A DNA stretch of 64,000 nucleotides from an uncultured Prevotella sp. (GCA_946999045.1 CAMQBR010000009.1:1-64000), one strand, 5' to 3'. Numbered from the stretch's first letter, positions 8,753 through 18,594 are shown. Notes: generated by a model not told the origin, from the sequence alone. Translations and numbers: made by a program.

Positions 8753-10342
8753 ATGATGAAAAGAAATAATATTTTGTACTCGGTTTTGGTATTGGGATTG
8801 ACTACGCTTTCTCTGTCTTCATGCGAAGATTATTTGGATACCATGCCCGACAATCGTACAACATTGGATAACGAGAAAAAGGTTGCCAACCTATTAGTTA
8901 CGGCTTATCCTTCTACAGGTTATCTATTGATGAATGAATTGATGTCAGATAACAGCGATGCTTATGATCCTACTCTCTTTGATGGAGATCGCTTCTCTGA
9001 TCAAGTATATGCATGGGATGACGTTACTGAAAATGATGATGAGGGACCTCTGTCATTGTGGGAGAAATATTATGACTCTGTAGCAAAGGCAAATCAGGCT
9101 CTGAAGGCAATAGACGAATTAGGTGGTGCGACAACACTATCATTAAAGACATCAAAGGCAGAAGCTTTGTTGTGTAGGGCATATGCACACTTCTTGTTGG
9201 TTAATGAGTTTTGTATGGCCTATAATAGCAAGACAAGTAAAACCGATTTGGGTGTTTATTATTCCAAAAAGGTTGAACTAATTGATGCAAAACATCGTCG
9301 AGGTAATGTAGCTCAGGTGTACGAAGACATTGACAAAGATATACAAGAGGCATTACCTCTCGTAACCGACAACTATAAGGTTGACAAGTATCATTTCAAT
9401 AAAAAAGCAGCGTATGCTTTTGCTACGCGTTTTTATCTATATTACGAAAAATGGGACTTGGCTCTAAAGTATGCTAACTTATGCTTGGGAGAAAATCCAA
9501 AAAGCAGCTTGACAAATTGGAAAGCAATGAATGAGACTCCTGAGAAGTTGCGTACTAAATTTTATTATAACGCTAAGCATGCCTCTAATTTGTTAATAAG
9601 CCCATACAATTCGCAAGCAGGAGTATATTATGGTCCATATAAATACTTTAAGAGATATGCTCATGGAAAATATGTGAGTGATAACGAAACGCTTTCGGCA
9701 AAAAATATATTCGGCGTACAAACTTCGTTTTTGAGACCTTTTGTTGCTGCAGGTAGTGGATTTGATATTGTATTCTTAGAGAAAATACCTTATGAGTTTG
9801 AGATAAAAGATCCTGTAACACAAACGGGGTTCGTTCATTCTGTTAATGTGCTGTTTACCATGGATGAGGTTCTTCTTAACAGGGCAGAAGCACTGATTAT
9901 GCTTAAACAGTATGGACAGGCGGCAAAAGACCTTGATATGTGGATGCACAATTTTGCAGAAACAGATAAAACGCTTACGCCTGAAAGTATTCAAAAGTTT
10001 TATAACTCAGTAGCATATTCGTACGAAGACAAAGACAAAATGCTATCTACAATCAAGAAGCATCTTCATCCAGCATTTACTATCGATGCTGAGGGATCAG
10101 TGCAAGAAACGATGCTGCAATGCTTATTGGGCTTTAGACGTATGGAAACCTTACACCAAGGGCTACGTTGGTTTGATATCAAGAGGTATGGTATTGAAAT
10201 AGTTCGTAGAGAAATGGGGGCAGACGGACAGCCTGAAAAGCGAACAGATAGGTTAGGAGTTAATGATGCTCGCAGAGCTATACAAATACCATTGGATATA
10301 CGACAGGCAGGGTTAGAGCCTAATCCTCGTCAAAAGAAGTAA
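8753..10342 (+). CDS. SusD/RagB-family nutrient-binding outer-membrane lipoprotein
   Basis: A 529-residue surface lipoprotein with a signal peptide and lipobox LSLSSC (lipidated Cys24), followed by the family N-terminus EDYLDTMPDNRTTLDN. TPR-like helices are visible (for example LLNRAEALIMLKQYGQAAKDLD). The C-terminal segment GFRRMETLHQGLRWFDIKRYG is the standard SusD ending. It forms the lid of the SusC barrel and captures ligand. It is co-transcribed with susC (11-base gap), and the next gene starts 14 bases after its stop. An alternative start one codon downstream (MKRNN) is equally possible. Confidence 0.93.
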   Translation: MMKRNNILYSVLVLGLTTLSLSSCEDYLDTMPDNRTTLDNEKKVANLLVTAYPSTGYLLMNELMSDNSDAYDPTLFDGDRFSDQVYAWDDVTENDDEGPLSLWEKYYDSVAKANQALKAIDELGGATTLSLKTSKAEALLCRAYAHFLLVNEFCMAYNSKTSKTDLGVYYSKKVELIDAKHRRGNVAQVYEDIDKDIQEALPLVTDNYKVDKYHFNKKAAYAFATRFYLYYEKWDLALKYANLCLGENPKSSLTNWKAMNETPEKLRTKFYYNAKHASNLLISPYNSQAGVYYGPYKYFKRYAHGKYVSDNETLSAKNIFGVQTSFLRPFVAAGSGFDIVFLEKIPYEFEIKDPVTQTGFVHSVNVLFTMDEVLLNRAEALIMLKQYGQAAKDLDMWMHNFAETDKTLTPESIQKFYNSVAYSYEDKDKMLSTIKKHLHPAFTIDAEGSVQETMLQCLLGFRRMETLHQGLRWFDIKRYGIEIVRREMGADGQPEKRTDRLGVNDARRAIQIPLDIRQAGLEPNPRQKK

Positions 10343-10356
10343 CTAACTAAATAATA

Positions 10357-11289
10357 ATGAAAATGAAACAATACATTTTATCTATATCTGTCTGTGTTAT
10401 GGCTCTGTCTTTTGTTGCTTGCACAGAAGACCAACTGTCTAAGGAAAGTGTCATAACTGAAAACCAAGTCAAACCCAATGAGTTTGATAAATGGATAGAG
10501 GCAAACCTTACAGTTCCATATAATATCGTGTTTAAATATAGGTATAGTGATAACGAAACGGATATGGCTTATTATAACGTGCCAGCCGATTACACACAGG
10601 CGGTTATGTTAGCTCACATCATTAAGCATACCTGTGTAGATGTATATGATAAAGTGGCAGGAGAAGAATTTACCAAAATGTATTTTCCTAAGCTGTTTTA
10701 TGCTACAGGTGAGTTTGAATACCGTAACAATGGAACAATGATATTGGGTACCGCTGAAGGAGGAAAGAAAATTTTCTTGGCGGGAGTAAATAAATTGAAG
10801 AAGAATCTGAAAAACTTGCATGATTTGAATGAGTTCTATTTAAAGACAATTCACCACGAGTTTACTCATATTCTCAATCAAACTAAAAATTATCAAGTTG
10901 AGTATGAAAAGATAACAGCAAATACTTATGTGTCTGACTCATGGAACGACGAAAAGTATCGTGAAGGTTTTTTGCAGCGAGGATATATAACCGCATATTC
11001 ACAAAAAGAGCCGCGTGAAGATTATGCAGAAATGCTATCCACTTATGTAACGAACACCCCAGAGCAATGGAATGCATGGTTAGAAGAGGCTGCTGCTTAT
11101 GACCCAAAAACAAAGGAGCCAACTGCAGAAGGAGCTGTTTATATACAGAAAAAGTTAGAATTGGTGCGTAAATATCTAAAGGAAGAATTTAATATAGATA
11201 TTGACCAATTACGCAGCGAGGTTTTAAGAAGTGAGGAAGAGGTAATTAGCGGAAAGGTAAATTTAACTAATTTATCTATTGATAAATAA
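10357..11289 (+). CDS. Putative zinc metallopeptidase lipoprotein (Peptidase_Mx1-like, PF15890 type)
   Basis: A 310-residue lipoprotein with a lipobox ending at Cys22 (LSFVAC). The zinc site HExxH is visible as H167-E-F-T-H171 in TIHHEFTHILNQ. E221-D-Y-A-E225 in a later helix could supply the third ligand. This arrangement matches the putative zinc-binding metallopeptidase family usually found next to SusCD genes in Bacteroidetes. It probably cleaves proteins at the cell surface or in the periplasm to feed the SusCD transporter; the substrate is unknown. It is third in the operon, 14 bases after susD and 14 bases before the DUF4302 gene. Confidence 0.85.
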   Translation: MKMKQYILSISVCVMALSFVACTEDQLSKESVITENQVKPNEFDKWIEANLTVPYNIVFKYRYSDNETDMAYYNVPADYTQAVMLAHIIKHTCVDVYDKVAGEEFTKMYFPKLFYATGEFEYRNNGTMILGTAEGGKKIFLAGVNKLKKNLKNLHDLNEFYLKTIHHEFTHILNQTKNYQVEYEKITANTYVSDSWNDEKYREGFLQRGYITAYSQKEPREDYAEMLSTYVTNTPEQWNAWLEEAAAYDPKTKEPTAEGAVYIQKKLELVRKYLKEEFNIDIDQLRSEVLRSEEEVISGKVNLTNLSIDK

Positions 11290-11303
11290 AAACAGAACAT
11301 AAA

Positions 11304-12350
11304 ATGAAAATATATAAATTAACATGTTTGACATTTGTATTTGCCGCTTGCGTATTGCAATCGTGTAACACGAATGATGACGAACTTTTTGATAAGCCAG
11401 CATCACAACGAATGGATGCTTATCTTAGCCATGCTAAAGAAGTATTATCAAGTTCAGAAAATGGGTGGGTATTTGATTATTATCCACATAAAGAACGTCA
11501 AATCGGTGGATGTACATATGTTGTAAAGTTTAAGGATGATAAGGTTGATGCACAAATAGAATTCGTTCCAGGTAAAGTATTGAAAAGTACTTATGCCATG
11601 GTTGTAGGTAATGGACCTATATTGTCATTTGATACTTATAACAAGTTCTTGCATCTTTTTGCTACTCCGAATGCAAAACTTTATGAAGGCTATAATGGGG
11701 ATTTTGAATTTGTTATTGATAGTATTGGACAAGACGTAATAAAGGTACATGGCAATAGGTGTATGAACGTGATGTATTTGAGAAGACTCAAAGAAAATGC
11801 TTCAGACTATTTGCAAAAAGTACTTACCCTAAGTTCTAATTTCCTATTATCCTCAACAGAAGGAACTATTGGAAATAAGAGAACAGAGTTAGATTTTGAT
11901 ACAAATTTGCGTCAGGTTTCTTTTACGGTTGATGGTAAGCTCGTTGCATCTTCAGCATATAATTTTACAGATAAGGGCATACGGTTATATATGCCTATTG
12001 TAGTAAATGGTGTTACCATAAATGAACTTTCTTATGATGCAAAAAATATGACATTGAAAGCTCCACAGGTAGTTTTAGATAAATACTTACTTGATCCTAA
12101 TTACATTAGAAATATGATTAGTGAAGATAAAGTGATTTTTGCTCCTACTGAAGGGTTAAAGCGCACCATTCCTAATGTATCTGGATTAGAACAATTTAAA
12201 ATTACTACAGACTCAGAAGATTGGATTAAAATTACTACAGAGGGTAACAATCTTACACTTGAAATTACGAAATGTACACATTTCCGTATAGGTACTATTA
12301 CGATTTCAAATGGCAAACAAAAAGTTAGCTTAAAAATAGCTCAAATGTAG
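11304..12350 (+). CDS. DUF4302 lipoprotein with C-terminal BACON-like domain
   Basis: A 348-residue lipoprotein, lipobox LQSC (Cys21). Residues about 30-260 match the DUF4302 pattern, beginning with RMDAYLSHAKEVLSSSENGW and continuing with FDYYPH and TYVVKFKDD. The last ~80 residues have the form of a BACON domain: a Trp in SEDWIKI, then NLTLEIT, R-x-GTITIS and a final strand VSLKIAQM. BACON domains are thought to hold or extend surface proteins. In this operon it is likely the accessory surface-binding protein, the functional equivalent of SusE/F. It is last in the operon; no clear terminator follows before the repeat at 12371. DUF4302 function is not established. Confidence 0.8.
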   Translation: MKIYKLTCLTFVFAACVLQSCNTNDDELFDKPASQRMDAYLSHAKEVLSSSENGWVFDYYPHKERQIGGCTYVVKFKDDKVDAQIEFVPGKVLKSTYAMVVGNGPILSFDTYNKFLHLFATPNAKLYEGYNGDFEFVIDSIGQDVIKVHGNRCMNVMYLRRLKENASDYLQKVLTLSSNFLLSSTEGTIGNKRTELDFDTNLRQVSFTVDGKLVASSAYNFTDKGIRLYMPIVVNGVTINELSYDAKNMTLKAPQVVLDKYLLDPNYIRNMISEDKVIFAPTEGLKRTIPNVSGLEQFKITTDSEDWIKITTEGNNLTLEITKCTHFRIGTITISNGKQKVSLKIAQM

Positions 12351-12370
12351 AATGCTAAATTGTTTTTTAT

Positions 12371-12626
12371 GGGCGGTTCTATAAATTAGTTTTGACAGAT
12401 TGTGGGCCTATTTTTGAGGTAAATTTGCTTATGAGTAAAGGAGTATAGCGAGCTATACTCCTAAACGAACAAGCAACTTGAACCAAAAACGGAGCAAGCC
12501 GAATACAATCAAACTTGTGTGAATTGTTGAGGCGCAGCCTGTTTTATATAAAAAGAGCCCACAAGATGCCAAAACGTAAAAACACTGACATAAAAACTTT
12601 ACGTTGGTAATTTATAAAACCGACCT
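12371..12626. repeat. dispersed TIR repeat (MITE-like), full copy of 256 bp
   Basis: Left end GGGCGGTTCTATAAATTA at 12371-12388. Right end TAATTTATAAAACCGACC at 12609-12625 is its near reverse complement. Inside is a 10-bp perfect hairpin AGGAGTATAG-CGAG-CTATACTCCT. A conserved block AGCAAGCCGAATACAATC and GTTGAGGCGCAGCCTGTTTT is shared with copies at 21.9, 22.1, 46.7 and 56.0 kb. No ORF is present inside. Confidence 0.85.
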
Positions 12627-12768
12627 ATATAGAAGAAATAAGCCCTAATTGCTACCAAAGAAAAAGATACAATAAATTTTAGTGCTTTCTTGCCAGTATC
12701 AAATATTTTCAATACCTTTACATCGGTATAAAGAACTAATAATTTGTATGTATACATCTCGTAGCACA

Positions 12769-13413
12769 ATGACACTATACTGCCATTTTCTAACTCGGGA
12801 CAATGCGACAAGATGGAAGGAGCATGGAATCAACATCCCTACCTCAATTATTAATCGCTGGGGGCATCATTTTACCAATGCCTTATGCACATTTTATAAC
12901 CTCAAAGCAAAGCTATTTTTACAGAGTACCAGCGTACAAGGTACAGAGATTAACAATCAGATTACCTATCGCAAGGGAAAAACACACAAGGGATATACGT
13001 GGGGCGTATATGACACCATACTCTCCCAAGGTATGGTATTCTATTGGAAAGATAGGGAACTGTTGTATTATGTGCCTTATATGCTGGATGTACACAAACA
13101 GTACCCCCCAAGCAAAGCTAAGGAGAAAGCACTGCACTATACCTTTGCTGTATGGATACGCATTGGTAGGTATGCGCAGGACAAACGCTTCAACATAAAC
13201 AACAAGCTCATGGAACAGATTATCAGTCCCAGCACGCTTAAAAGAAAAAACTATCTGTTCTGCGGCAACGATAAAAGAACAAAGACCAACGCCCTCTTAC
13301 ATACTTTCATAATATGTTGCAGAAAAGTAAGCATAGAACCATACAAATGGATGAAGGAAGTTACTTTAAAGACTCTGCCAAATATGGTCGAAAATGCTAC
13401 CTTCAAACCTTCA
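12769..13413 (+). pseudogene. IS66-family transposase relic with internal deletion
   Basis: The open frame reads like an IS66 TnpC: GINIPTSIINRW, then GKTHKGYTWGVYDT, then a C-terminal run with RFNINNKLMEQIISPSTLKRKNYLF (split here for length) and EPYKWMKEV. Between FYWKD and PSKAKEKALHY roughly 100 residues of the catalytic domain are missing. The usual first catalytic Asp context (QADET) reads QGTEI. The element is therefore inactive although still open in frame. The N-terminal half and the accessory tnpA/tnpB genes are absent. No IS ends were recognised. It lies between a TIR repeat and a strong terminator. Confidence 0.8.
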
Positions 13414-13420
13414 AATAAAA

Positions 13421-13462
13421 AAAAGCTCTTATGTGCGTACAAGCACATAAGAGCTTTTTTTT
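13421..13462 (+). terminator. strong bidirectional terminator
   Basis: AAAAGCTCTTATGTGC and GCACATAAGAGCTTTT form a perfect 16-bp stem around a 6-base loop (GTACAA), with a T-tract on the plus strand and an A-tract before it. It ends the IS66 relic region. The following 350 bases (13463-13812) show no gene. Confidence 0.85.
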
Positions 13463-13812
13463 ATTTGTATAAAATAACAACTAATATTGGATGCTTACCA
13501 TATAGACAAGAGAATTATGTTAATACAAAAGAAATCGAACAACAGACCGAGAGAAAAATTAAACTATTCTACACTACAGTGCAAATTCTACAAAACGCAT
13601 TTTGTTATTTTGCACTTGTAGGTTGACCCTATGAAACGATGTCTTCACGTCAAGCCCAAACGAAAGAGCCGTGATTATTCTCATGTGTAATACGATTTTT
13701 AATATGTGTGTAAAATACTTGTAATAAAATAAAACTCTGTTATTTTTATCCACAAACTCAATAAGCATTGTGGGTAACTATACTTTCTTTATTCATTATT
13801 AAAACCATATCA

Positions 13813-16050
13813 ATGTTAACAATTTATTTGTGTATCGTCATTTTTCTGCTTTCTTTGGCAGTTTTTGACTTATTTGTAGGCGTCTCTAACGATGCTGTTA
13901 ATTTCTTACAATCGGCAGTAGGCGCCAAGGTAGCCAAATTTCGCACCATCCTAATCATTGCCTCCTTTGGTGTTGTCTTTGGTGCTGTAATGTCATCGGG
14001 TATGATGGATGTGGCTCGGCATGGTATTATGAATCCTGCTCGGTTCAGTTTCCATGAAGTCATGATTATTTTTTTGGCAGTCATGGTCACAGACGTTATA
14101 GTATTGGATATCTTCAATCGCTTGGGAATGCCTACCTCTACTACGGTTTCCATGGTCTTCGAACTATTGGGCGCCACCTTTATGTTGGCCATTATTAAGA
14201 TGATAGCCGACTCTTCCTTGGGCTTTAATGATTTACTTAACACAGAGCAGGCCTTAAAAGTGATTATTGCCATCTTTGTGAGTGTCGCCATTGCTTTTGT
14301 CTTTGGCGTTATCGTTCAATATGTAACGCGTATCATCTTTACTTTCAATTACAAACTGCATATGCGTTACACCATTGCCATTTTTGGTGGTATCGCATTC
14401 ACCGCTTTGGCTTACTTCATCTTTATGAAAGGTTTAGGCAAGTCTCCTTATATATCTGATGCCACACGGCAATTCATAAACAACCATATCGGCATGTTGC
14501 TTGTTTATACATTTATCGGTTCGGCCATCCTCATGCAATTTATGCATTTCATGGGGGTTAACATCTTTAAGTTTGTGGTGTTGATGGGAACGTTTGCCTT
14601 GGCAATGGCATTTGCTGGTAACGACTTGGTTAACTTTATCGGTGTACCGCTTGCTGGACTTGATTCGTATCAAACTTATTTGGCGCAAAGTAATGGTGCT
14701 GCACCCACTTCGTTCTTGATGACCAGTTTGGTAGAGAGTGCCAAAACACCCCCGTTTTATTTATTGTTGGCAGGCGTTATCATGATCATAGCCATGGCCA
14801 CTTCAAAGAAAGCTCATCGCGTAATCAAAACTTCGGTTGATTTGTCGCGCCAAGACGAGGGCGATGAGATGTTTGGAACAAGTGGTGCAGCACGCAGTAT
14901 CGTGCGTTTCACACAGAACTCCAACTCATATATCATAAAAATCATTCCTAATCGATTCTTAGATTGGGTTAACACACGTTTTGAACAGCGGACAGTATCT
15001 TTAGATCAAGGAGCTGCTTACGATGTAGTGCGTGCTGCTGTTAACTTGGTTTTGGCCTCCATGCTTATTACCATTGGTACCAACTACAAACTACCATTGT
15101 CTACCACGTATGTTACTTTCATGGTTGCCATGGGTACCAGCTTGGCGGATCGAGCATGGAGTAGAGAAAGTGCTGTGTTCCGCGTAACGGGAGTGTTGTC
15201 TGTCATAGGCGGTTGGTTCATTACGGCAGGAGTAGCATTCATTTGTACTGCTGTGGTAGCATTGCTGATGTTCTATGGAGGTATCTTGGCACAAGCAGCC
15301 TTCATTGCGTTAGTTGTATATTGCTTGTTTAGGGAGTCGAAGGATAAGTCGGACGGAGGAGCGAGCAAAGATGATACTTATCGCTTGATGATGCGCACGC
15401 AAGATCCAGTTATCCTTTGGGATTTGTTAAGCAAACATGTTAGTCGGACGCAAAGTTACATGACACGTTTTACCAATGAACAATACAACGCTATCTTGGA
15501 CGGATTTATCAACAACAAGCCAAGTGTGCTGAGGCACAGCCTGAATGCGCTGCGCAATGAGAAAACATCTTTAGCAAAATACCGAAAGCAGGAACTGATG
15601 GCTCTTCGCAAAGCACCTGTAGATATCGCCATAGAGCGCAATACATGGTTTCATGTGGGCATGAACGCATCACAGCAATACATCTATGGATTACGCCGTA
15701 TGCTTGAACCTATTAAGGAACATGTTGACAATAATTTTACCCCTATCACGCAAGATCTCATAGAGGAATATCAACCCATACGTCTGAAAATCACCGACTT
15801 TTTAGTCCAAGCCGAAAACCTCATTGCAACAGGTAGGTTTGACAACTATTGTGAATTGTTGGATAAGGCCGATGAATTTGAAACTGAGTTGAGTGCTTAC
15901 CGCAAGAGGCATATTGATCGTATTCAGATGGCACAGGGCAATGAGACATTCCAATTGTCGCTTGTTTATCTCAACCTACTCCAAGAGAGCCAACTACTGC
16001 TCAGCAATATGCGTCATCAGCTTAGGGCTGCCAAGAAGTTTACGAATTAA
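13813..16050 (+). CDS. PiT-family inorganic phosphate transporter with C-terminal cytosolic domain
   Basis: A 745-residue inner-membrane protein importing phosphate with H+ or Na+. The two PiT signature repeats are visible: FVGVSNDAVNFLQSAVGAK near the N-terminus and AFAGNDLVNFIGVPLAG in the second half. About 11 hydrophobic segments extend to residue ~510. The last ~200 residues are hydrophilic and helical (RTQSYMTRFTNEQYNAILDG onward), resembling the PhoU-like tail of Bacteroidetes PiT proteins. ATG 13813 (MLTIYLCIVIFLL) is chosen because the 15 residues before it look like untranslated leader. It is monocistronic as far as can be seen. The PafA-like phosphatase at 24 kb could supply its substrate. 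Confidence 0.9.
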   Translation: MLTIYLCIVIFLLSLAVFDLFVGVSNDAVNFLQSAVGAKVAKFRTILIIASFGVVFGAVMSSGMMDVARHGIMNPARFSFHEVMIIFLAVMVTDVIVLDIFNRLGMPTSTTVSMVFELLGATFMLAIIKMIADSSLGFNDLLNTEQALKVIIAIFVSVAIAFVFGVIVQYVTRIIFTFNYKLHMRYTIAIFGGIAFTALAYFIFMKGLGKSPYISDATRQFINNHIGMLLVYTFIGSAILMQFMHFMGVNIFKFVVLMGTFALAMAFAGNDLVNFIGVPLAGLDSYQTYLAQSNGAAPTSFLMTSLVESAKTPPFYLLLAGVIMIIAMATSKKAHRVIKTSVDLSRQDEGDEMFGTSGAARSIVRFTQNSNSYIIKIIPNRFLDWVNTRFEQRTVSLDQGAAYDVVRAAVNLVLASMLITIGTNYKLPLSTTYVTFMVAMGTSLADRAWSRESAVFRVTGVLSVIGGWFITAGVAFICTAVVALLMFYGGILAQAAFIALVVYCLFRESKDKSDGGASKDDTYRLMMRTQDPVILWDLLSKHVSRTQSYMTRFTNEQYNAILDGFINNKPSVLRHSLNALRNEKTSLAKYRKQELMALRKAPVDIAIERNTWFHVGMNASQQYIYGLRRMLEPIKEHVDNNFTPITQDLIEEYQPIRLKITDFLVQAENLIATGRFDNYCELLDKADEFETELSAYRKRHIDRIQMAQGNETFQLSLVYLNLLQESQLLLSNMRHQLRAAKKFTN

Positions 16051-16472
16051 AAACTTATGCAACAACCAATTGTACGGATAACACAATTGATTCTTCCCCA
16101 TTAAATGGGTTCTTCCGTTAAATGCATAGAGGCTTGCCATATAGAGCGTATAGCTTTAACGTGAAGAACTCATCGTTCCCGAATCCATACCTTTTTCTTT
16201 TTAGAACTTTCATCTTATTGTTTATACTTTCTGTAGGCTCATTGGATATGAGATAATTATACCATGCAATGTCCGTAAGCAGAAATCGTTACACAGAAAA
16301 GAAGACACGCAACTACAAACGGAGGGGGGGGTGCAAGCCGAAGACGAATGTCTAAGTATGAGTTCTTGATACACACGGACGAAAAGGCAGGCGGACAGAC
16401 AGAGGAATATCTTTTTAATGAAATTAAGAAGAATGTGTACAGAGCAGCAGAGAGGATGTGAGGGCTTACCCT
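16051..16472. other. 422-bp intergenic region, nothing recognised
   Basis: No gene, tRNA or clear promoter is visible. A direct-repeat-like phrase (GGTTCTTCCGTTAAATG after CCATTAAATGGGTTCTT) lies near 16095-16125. The G-run at 16321-16330 is low-complexity. Confidence 0.4.
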
Positions 16473-16694
16473 TTATGGCCAGAAGCCGAAGTATCCGAAA
16501 GGCGGAATAACATCGCTGCCGTCATCATTAAGCAATATGATGCAAATGAGGGCTGCCGCACAAACAAGAATAGATAAGGCGGCAATAGAGTACCAGTCAA
16601 ACAGCACAGCCACAATAAAAGTGTTGAATGAGAACAAGGCTATGTATGGCAAAAAGGCTATTAAATATCTTCCAAAAACGCTATTCCTTTTCAT
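16473..16694 (-). CDS. Small hypothetical membrane protein (two TM segments)
   Basis: A 73-residue protein, MKRNSVFGRYLIAFLPYIAL onward, with two hydrophobic segments (about residues 10-32 and 36-56) and a short tail ending IPPFGYFGFWP. No family was recognised. The start at 16694 is supported by an RBS-like GGAG just upstream and by a TATATTTG -7 box only 22 bases before the ATG. The longer TTG start at 16718 would lie inside that promoter box. It is convergent with the phosphate transporter and stands alone. Confidence 0.6.
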   Translation of the reverse strand: MKRNSVFGRYLIAFLPYIALFSFNTFIVAVLFDWYSIAALSILVCAAALICIILLNDDGSDVIPPFGYFGFWP

Positions 16695-16715
16695 GATGTT
16701 TTCTCCTCTCTGTTG

Positions 16716-16723
16716 CAAATATA
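16716..16723 (-). promoter_or_regulatory. -7 box for the small membrane protein
   Basis: TATATTTG on the minus strand fits TAnnTTTG. A CTTG about 20 bases upstream is a weak -33. The inferred leader is under 20 nt. The remaining sequence to 17052 (about 330 bp) shows no gene. Confidence 0.6.
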
Positions 16724-17052
16724 GGATAAAAAGATGAGAAGTGCAAGTAAAAAAAAATATGGGGCAGATAAGCAGGGCGCATAGAGTCCATGCCTAAAAT
16801 TCACCCAAAGGTGAAGTTCTTTATTCAAATGCTCACATTTTATAAACTCAACCTAGGCATAGCATGGGTTTGAAAGGGCTAAATTCTCTGTGAATATCTC
16901 TGTACTGTTCATAGGAATATTTTTTAGTTAAGTATTCGACAGCTATCTATACGAAACGTTATAGCTCCACAAAATAAAAACTCAAGAGTATACCCTTTAG
17001 TAGTCCGTATGCCTTTAGACTTACGGAATGGAGAAGATATAAGAATTTTTAG

Positions 17053-18594
17053 TTAACGACTATTTCTCTCATCTTCCAATATTTTAGCCATACACTGTAC
17101 CTGTTTGGGGTGTTGCTGGGCAACATTAGTCTGCTCGTATGGATTGTTTTGCATATCGTAGAGTTGAGGCTTAGGAAGGTTACCTGTTTCTATCTTAGGT
17201 CCCCATGTTATCATAGGCTTACCATTACTGGGTTCTATATATTTCCATTTAGGCGTACGAATTGACAAAACATGCGAACTTGATTCTTCTATAACGTAAG
17301 GTCTACCTATTTTATCTTTACCCAATAACGCATTTAGTGCATTTTTACTATCGGGTGCACTTCCTTTTGGTGTATGTGCTTGCAATAGGTTTGCCATAGA
17401 TGAAAAAATATCTATTTGACTAACCAATGCTTCTGATAGTTGAGCTCCTTGAATATGATTTTGCCACGAAACAATAAACGGAATAGCCGTTCCACCTTCA
17501 AAGGCACTATATTTGTATCCTCTAAATGGTCCTGACGGGCGGTGTCCATTTAATTTCTCTTCGGCTTGGTCTTGATAACCATCATCTATAACAGGACCGT
17601 TATCGCTGGTCAAGATAATAAGTGTGTTATCTGTTAAGTGTAGCTCATTCAGCGTTTTCATAATTTGTCCTACAGACCAGTCAAACTGCACAATGGCATC
17701 TCCACGCAATCCCATAGGAGTTTTTCCTCTGAACCTTTGATGTGGAAAGCGAGGTACGTGTACATCATTCGTTGCGAAGTACATAAAGAAAGGATGGTTG
17801 CTGTTGTTGCGAATAAAATTAATAGCATGTGCAGTAATTGAGTCGGCAATATTTTCATCTTTCCATAATGCTTTTCCGCCACCTTTCATATATCCTATTC
17901 TGCCAATACCATTGACGATAGCCATATTATGCCCATGACTTGGCTTGAGATTGTACATCAGTTCTGGATTTGTTTTTCCTGTTGGAACATTAGGAAAAGG
18001 AGCCTTATAGCTTACTTCTATAGGAGCCGAGGGGTCGTAGTTAGCCACTTGTCCGTTTTCAATAAATACGCAAGGAACTCTGTCGCTAGTTGCAGCCATG
18101 ATATAATGATAATCAAACCCCAAATCGCCTAATGATTGTGGTAAAGGCGCATTCCAATCTTGTTCGCCAGTTTTGTCGCCTAATCCTAAATGCCATTTTC
18201 CTATAGCTCCAGTAACATATCCTTTACTCTTGAACAAATCAGCTAGAGTAAACTGGTTAGGGCGGATAATCATTTTCGCATTGCCTGCAGCCACATCTGT
18301 ATCTTTACGACGCCAGGCATATTCTCCCGTTAAAAGAGAGTAACGCGATGGTGTACTGGTAGCCGCAATAGCATGTGCATTGGTAAACTTAATGCCTTGT
18401 TGTGTCAACTGGTTGACGTGGGGTGTATTTACATGTTTGGCACCATAACATTGTAAGTCTCCATATCCTAAATCATCGGCTAAGATAATAATGACATTCG
18501 GCTTGTGGAAATCGCTCTTATCTGCTTGGTTGTCTGTATAAGCATATGTTACTGCAGGCATGAGAGCTGCTGCAACCCAAATATGTTTTCTCAT
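17053..18594 (-). CDS. Secreted arylsulfatase, Ser-type (family S1)
   Basis: A 513-residue sulfatase with signal peptide (MRKHIWVAAALMPAVTYAY). The metal-binding N-terminus is PNVIIILADDLGYGDLQCYG. The formylglycine site is S80-T-P-S-R84, followed by YSLLTGEYAW. Later come the conserved GKWHLG and TSDNG motifs. A serine in the modified position means activation by an anaerobic radical-SAM maturase (anSME), not encoded in this window. The likely role is to remove sulfate from host or dietary glycans such as mucin or glycosaminoglycans in the periplasm or at the surface; the precise substrate cannot be read from the sequence. It lies 92 bases downstream of the ABM gene, separated by a terminator-like hairpin. 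Confidence 0.92.
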   Translation of the reverse strand: MRKHIWVAAALMPAVTYAYTDNQADKSDFHKPNVIIILADDLGYGDLQCYGAKHVNTPHVNQLTQQGIKFTNAHAIAATSTPSRYSLLTGEYAWRRKDTDVAAGNAKMIIRPNQFTLADLFKSKGYVTGAIGKWHLGLGDKTGEQDWNAPLPQSLGDLGFDYHYIMAATSDRVPCVFIENGQVANYDPSAPIEVSYKAPFPNVPTGKTNPELMYNLKPSHGHNMAIVNGIGRIGYMKGGGKALWKDENIADSITAHAINFIRNNSNHPFFMYFATNDVHVPRFPHQRFRGKTPMGLRGDAIVQFDWSVGQIMKTLNELHLTDNTLIILTSDNGPVIDDGYQDQAEEKLNGHRPSGPFRGYKYSAFEGGTAIPFIVSWQNHIQGAQLSEALVSQIDIFSSMANLLQAHTPKGSAPDSKNALNALLGKDKIGRPYVIEESSSHVLSIRTPKWKYIEPSNGKPMITWGPKIETGNLPKPQLYDMQNNPYEQTNVAQQHPKQVQCMAKILEDERNSR

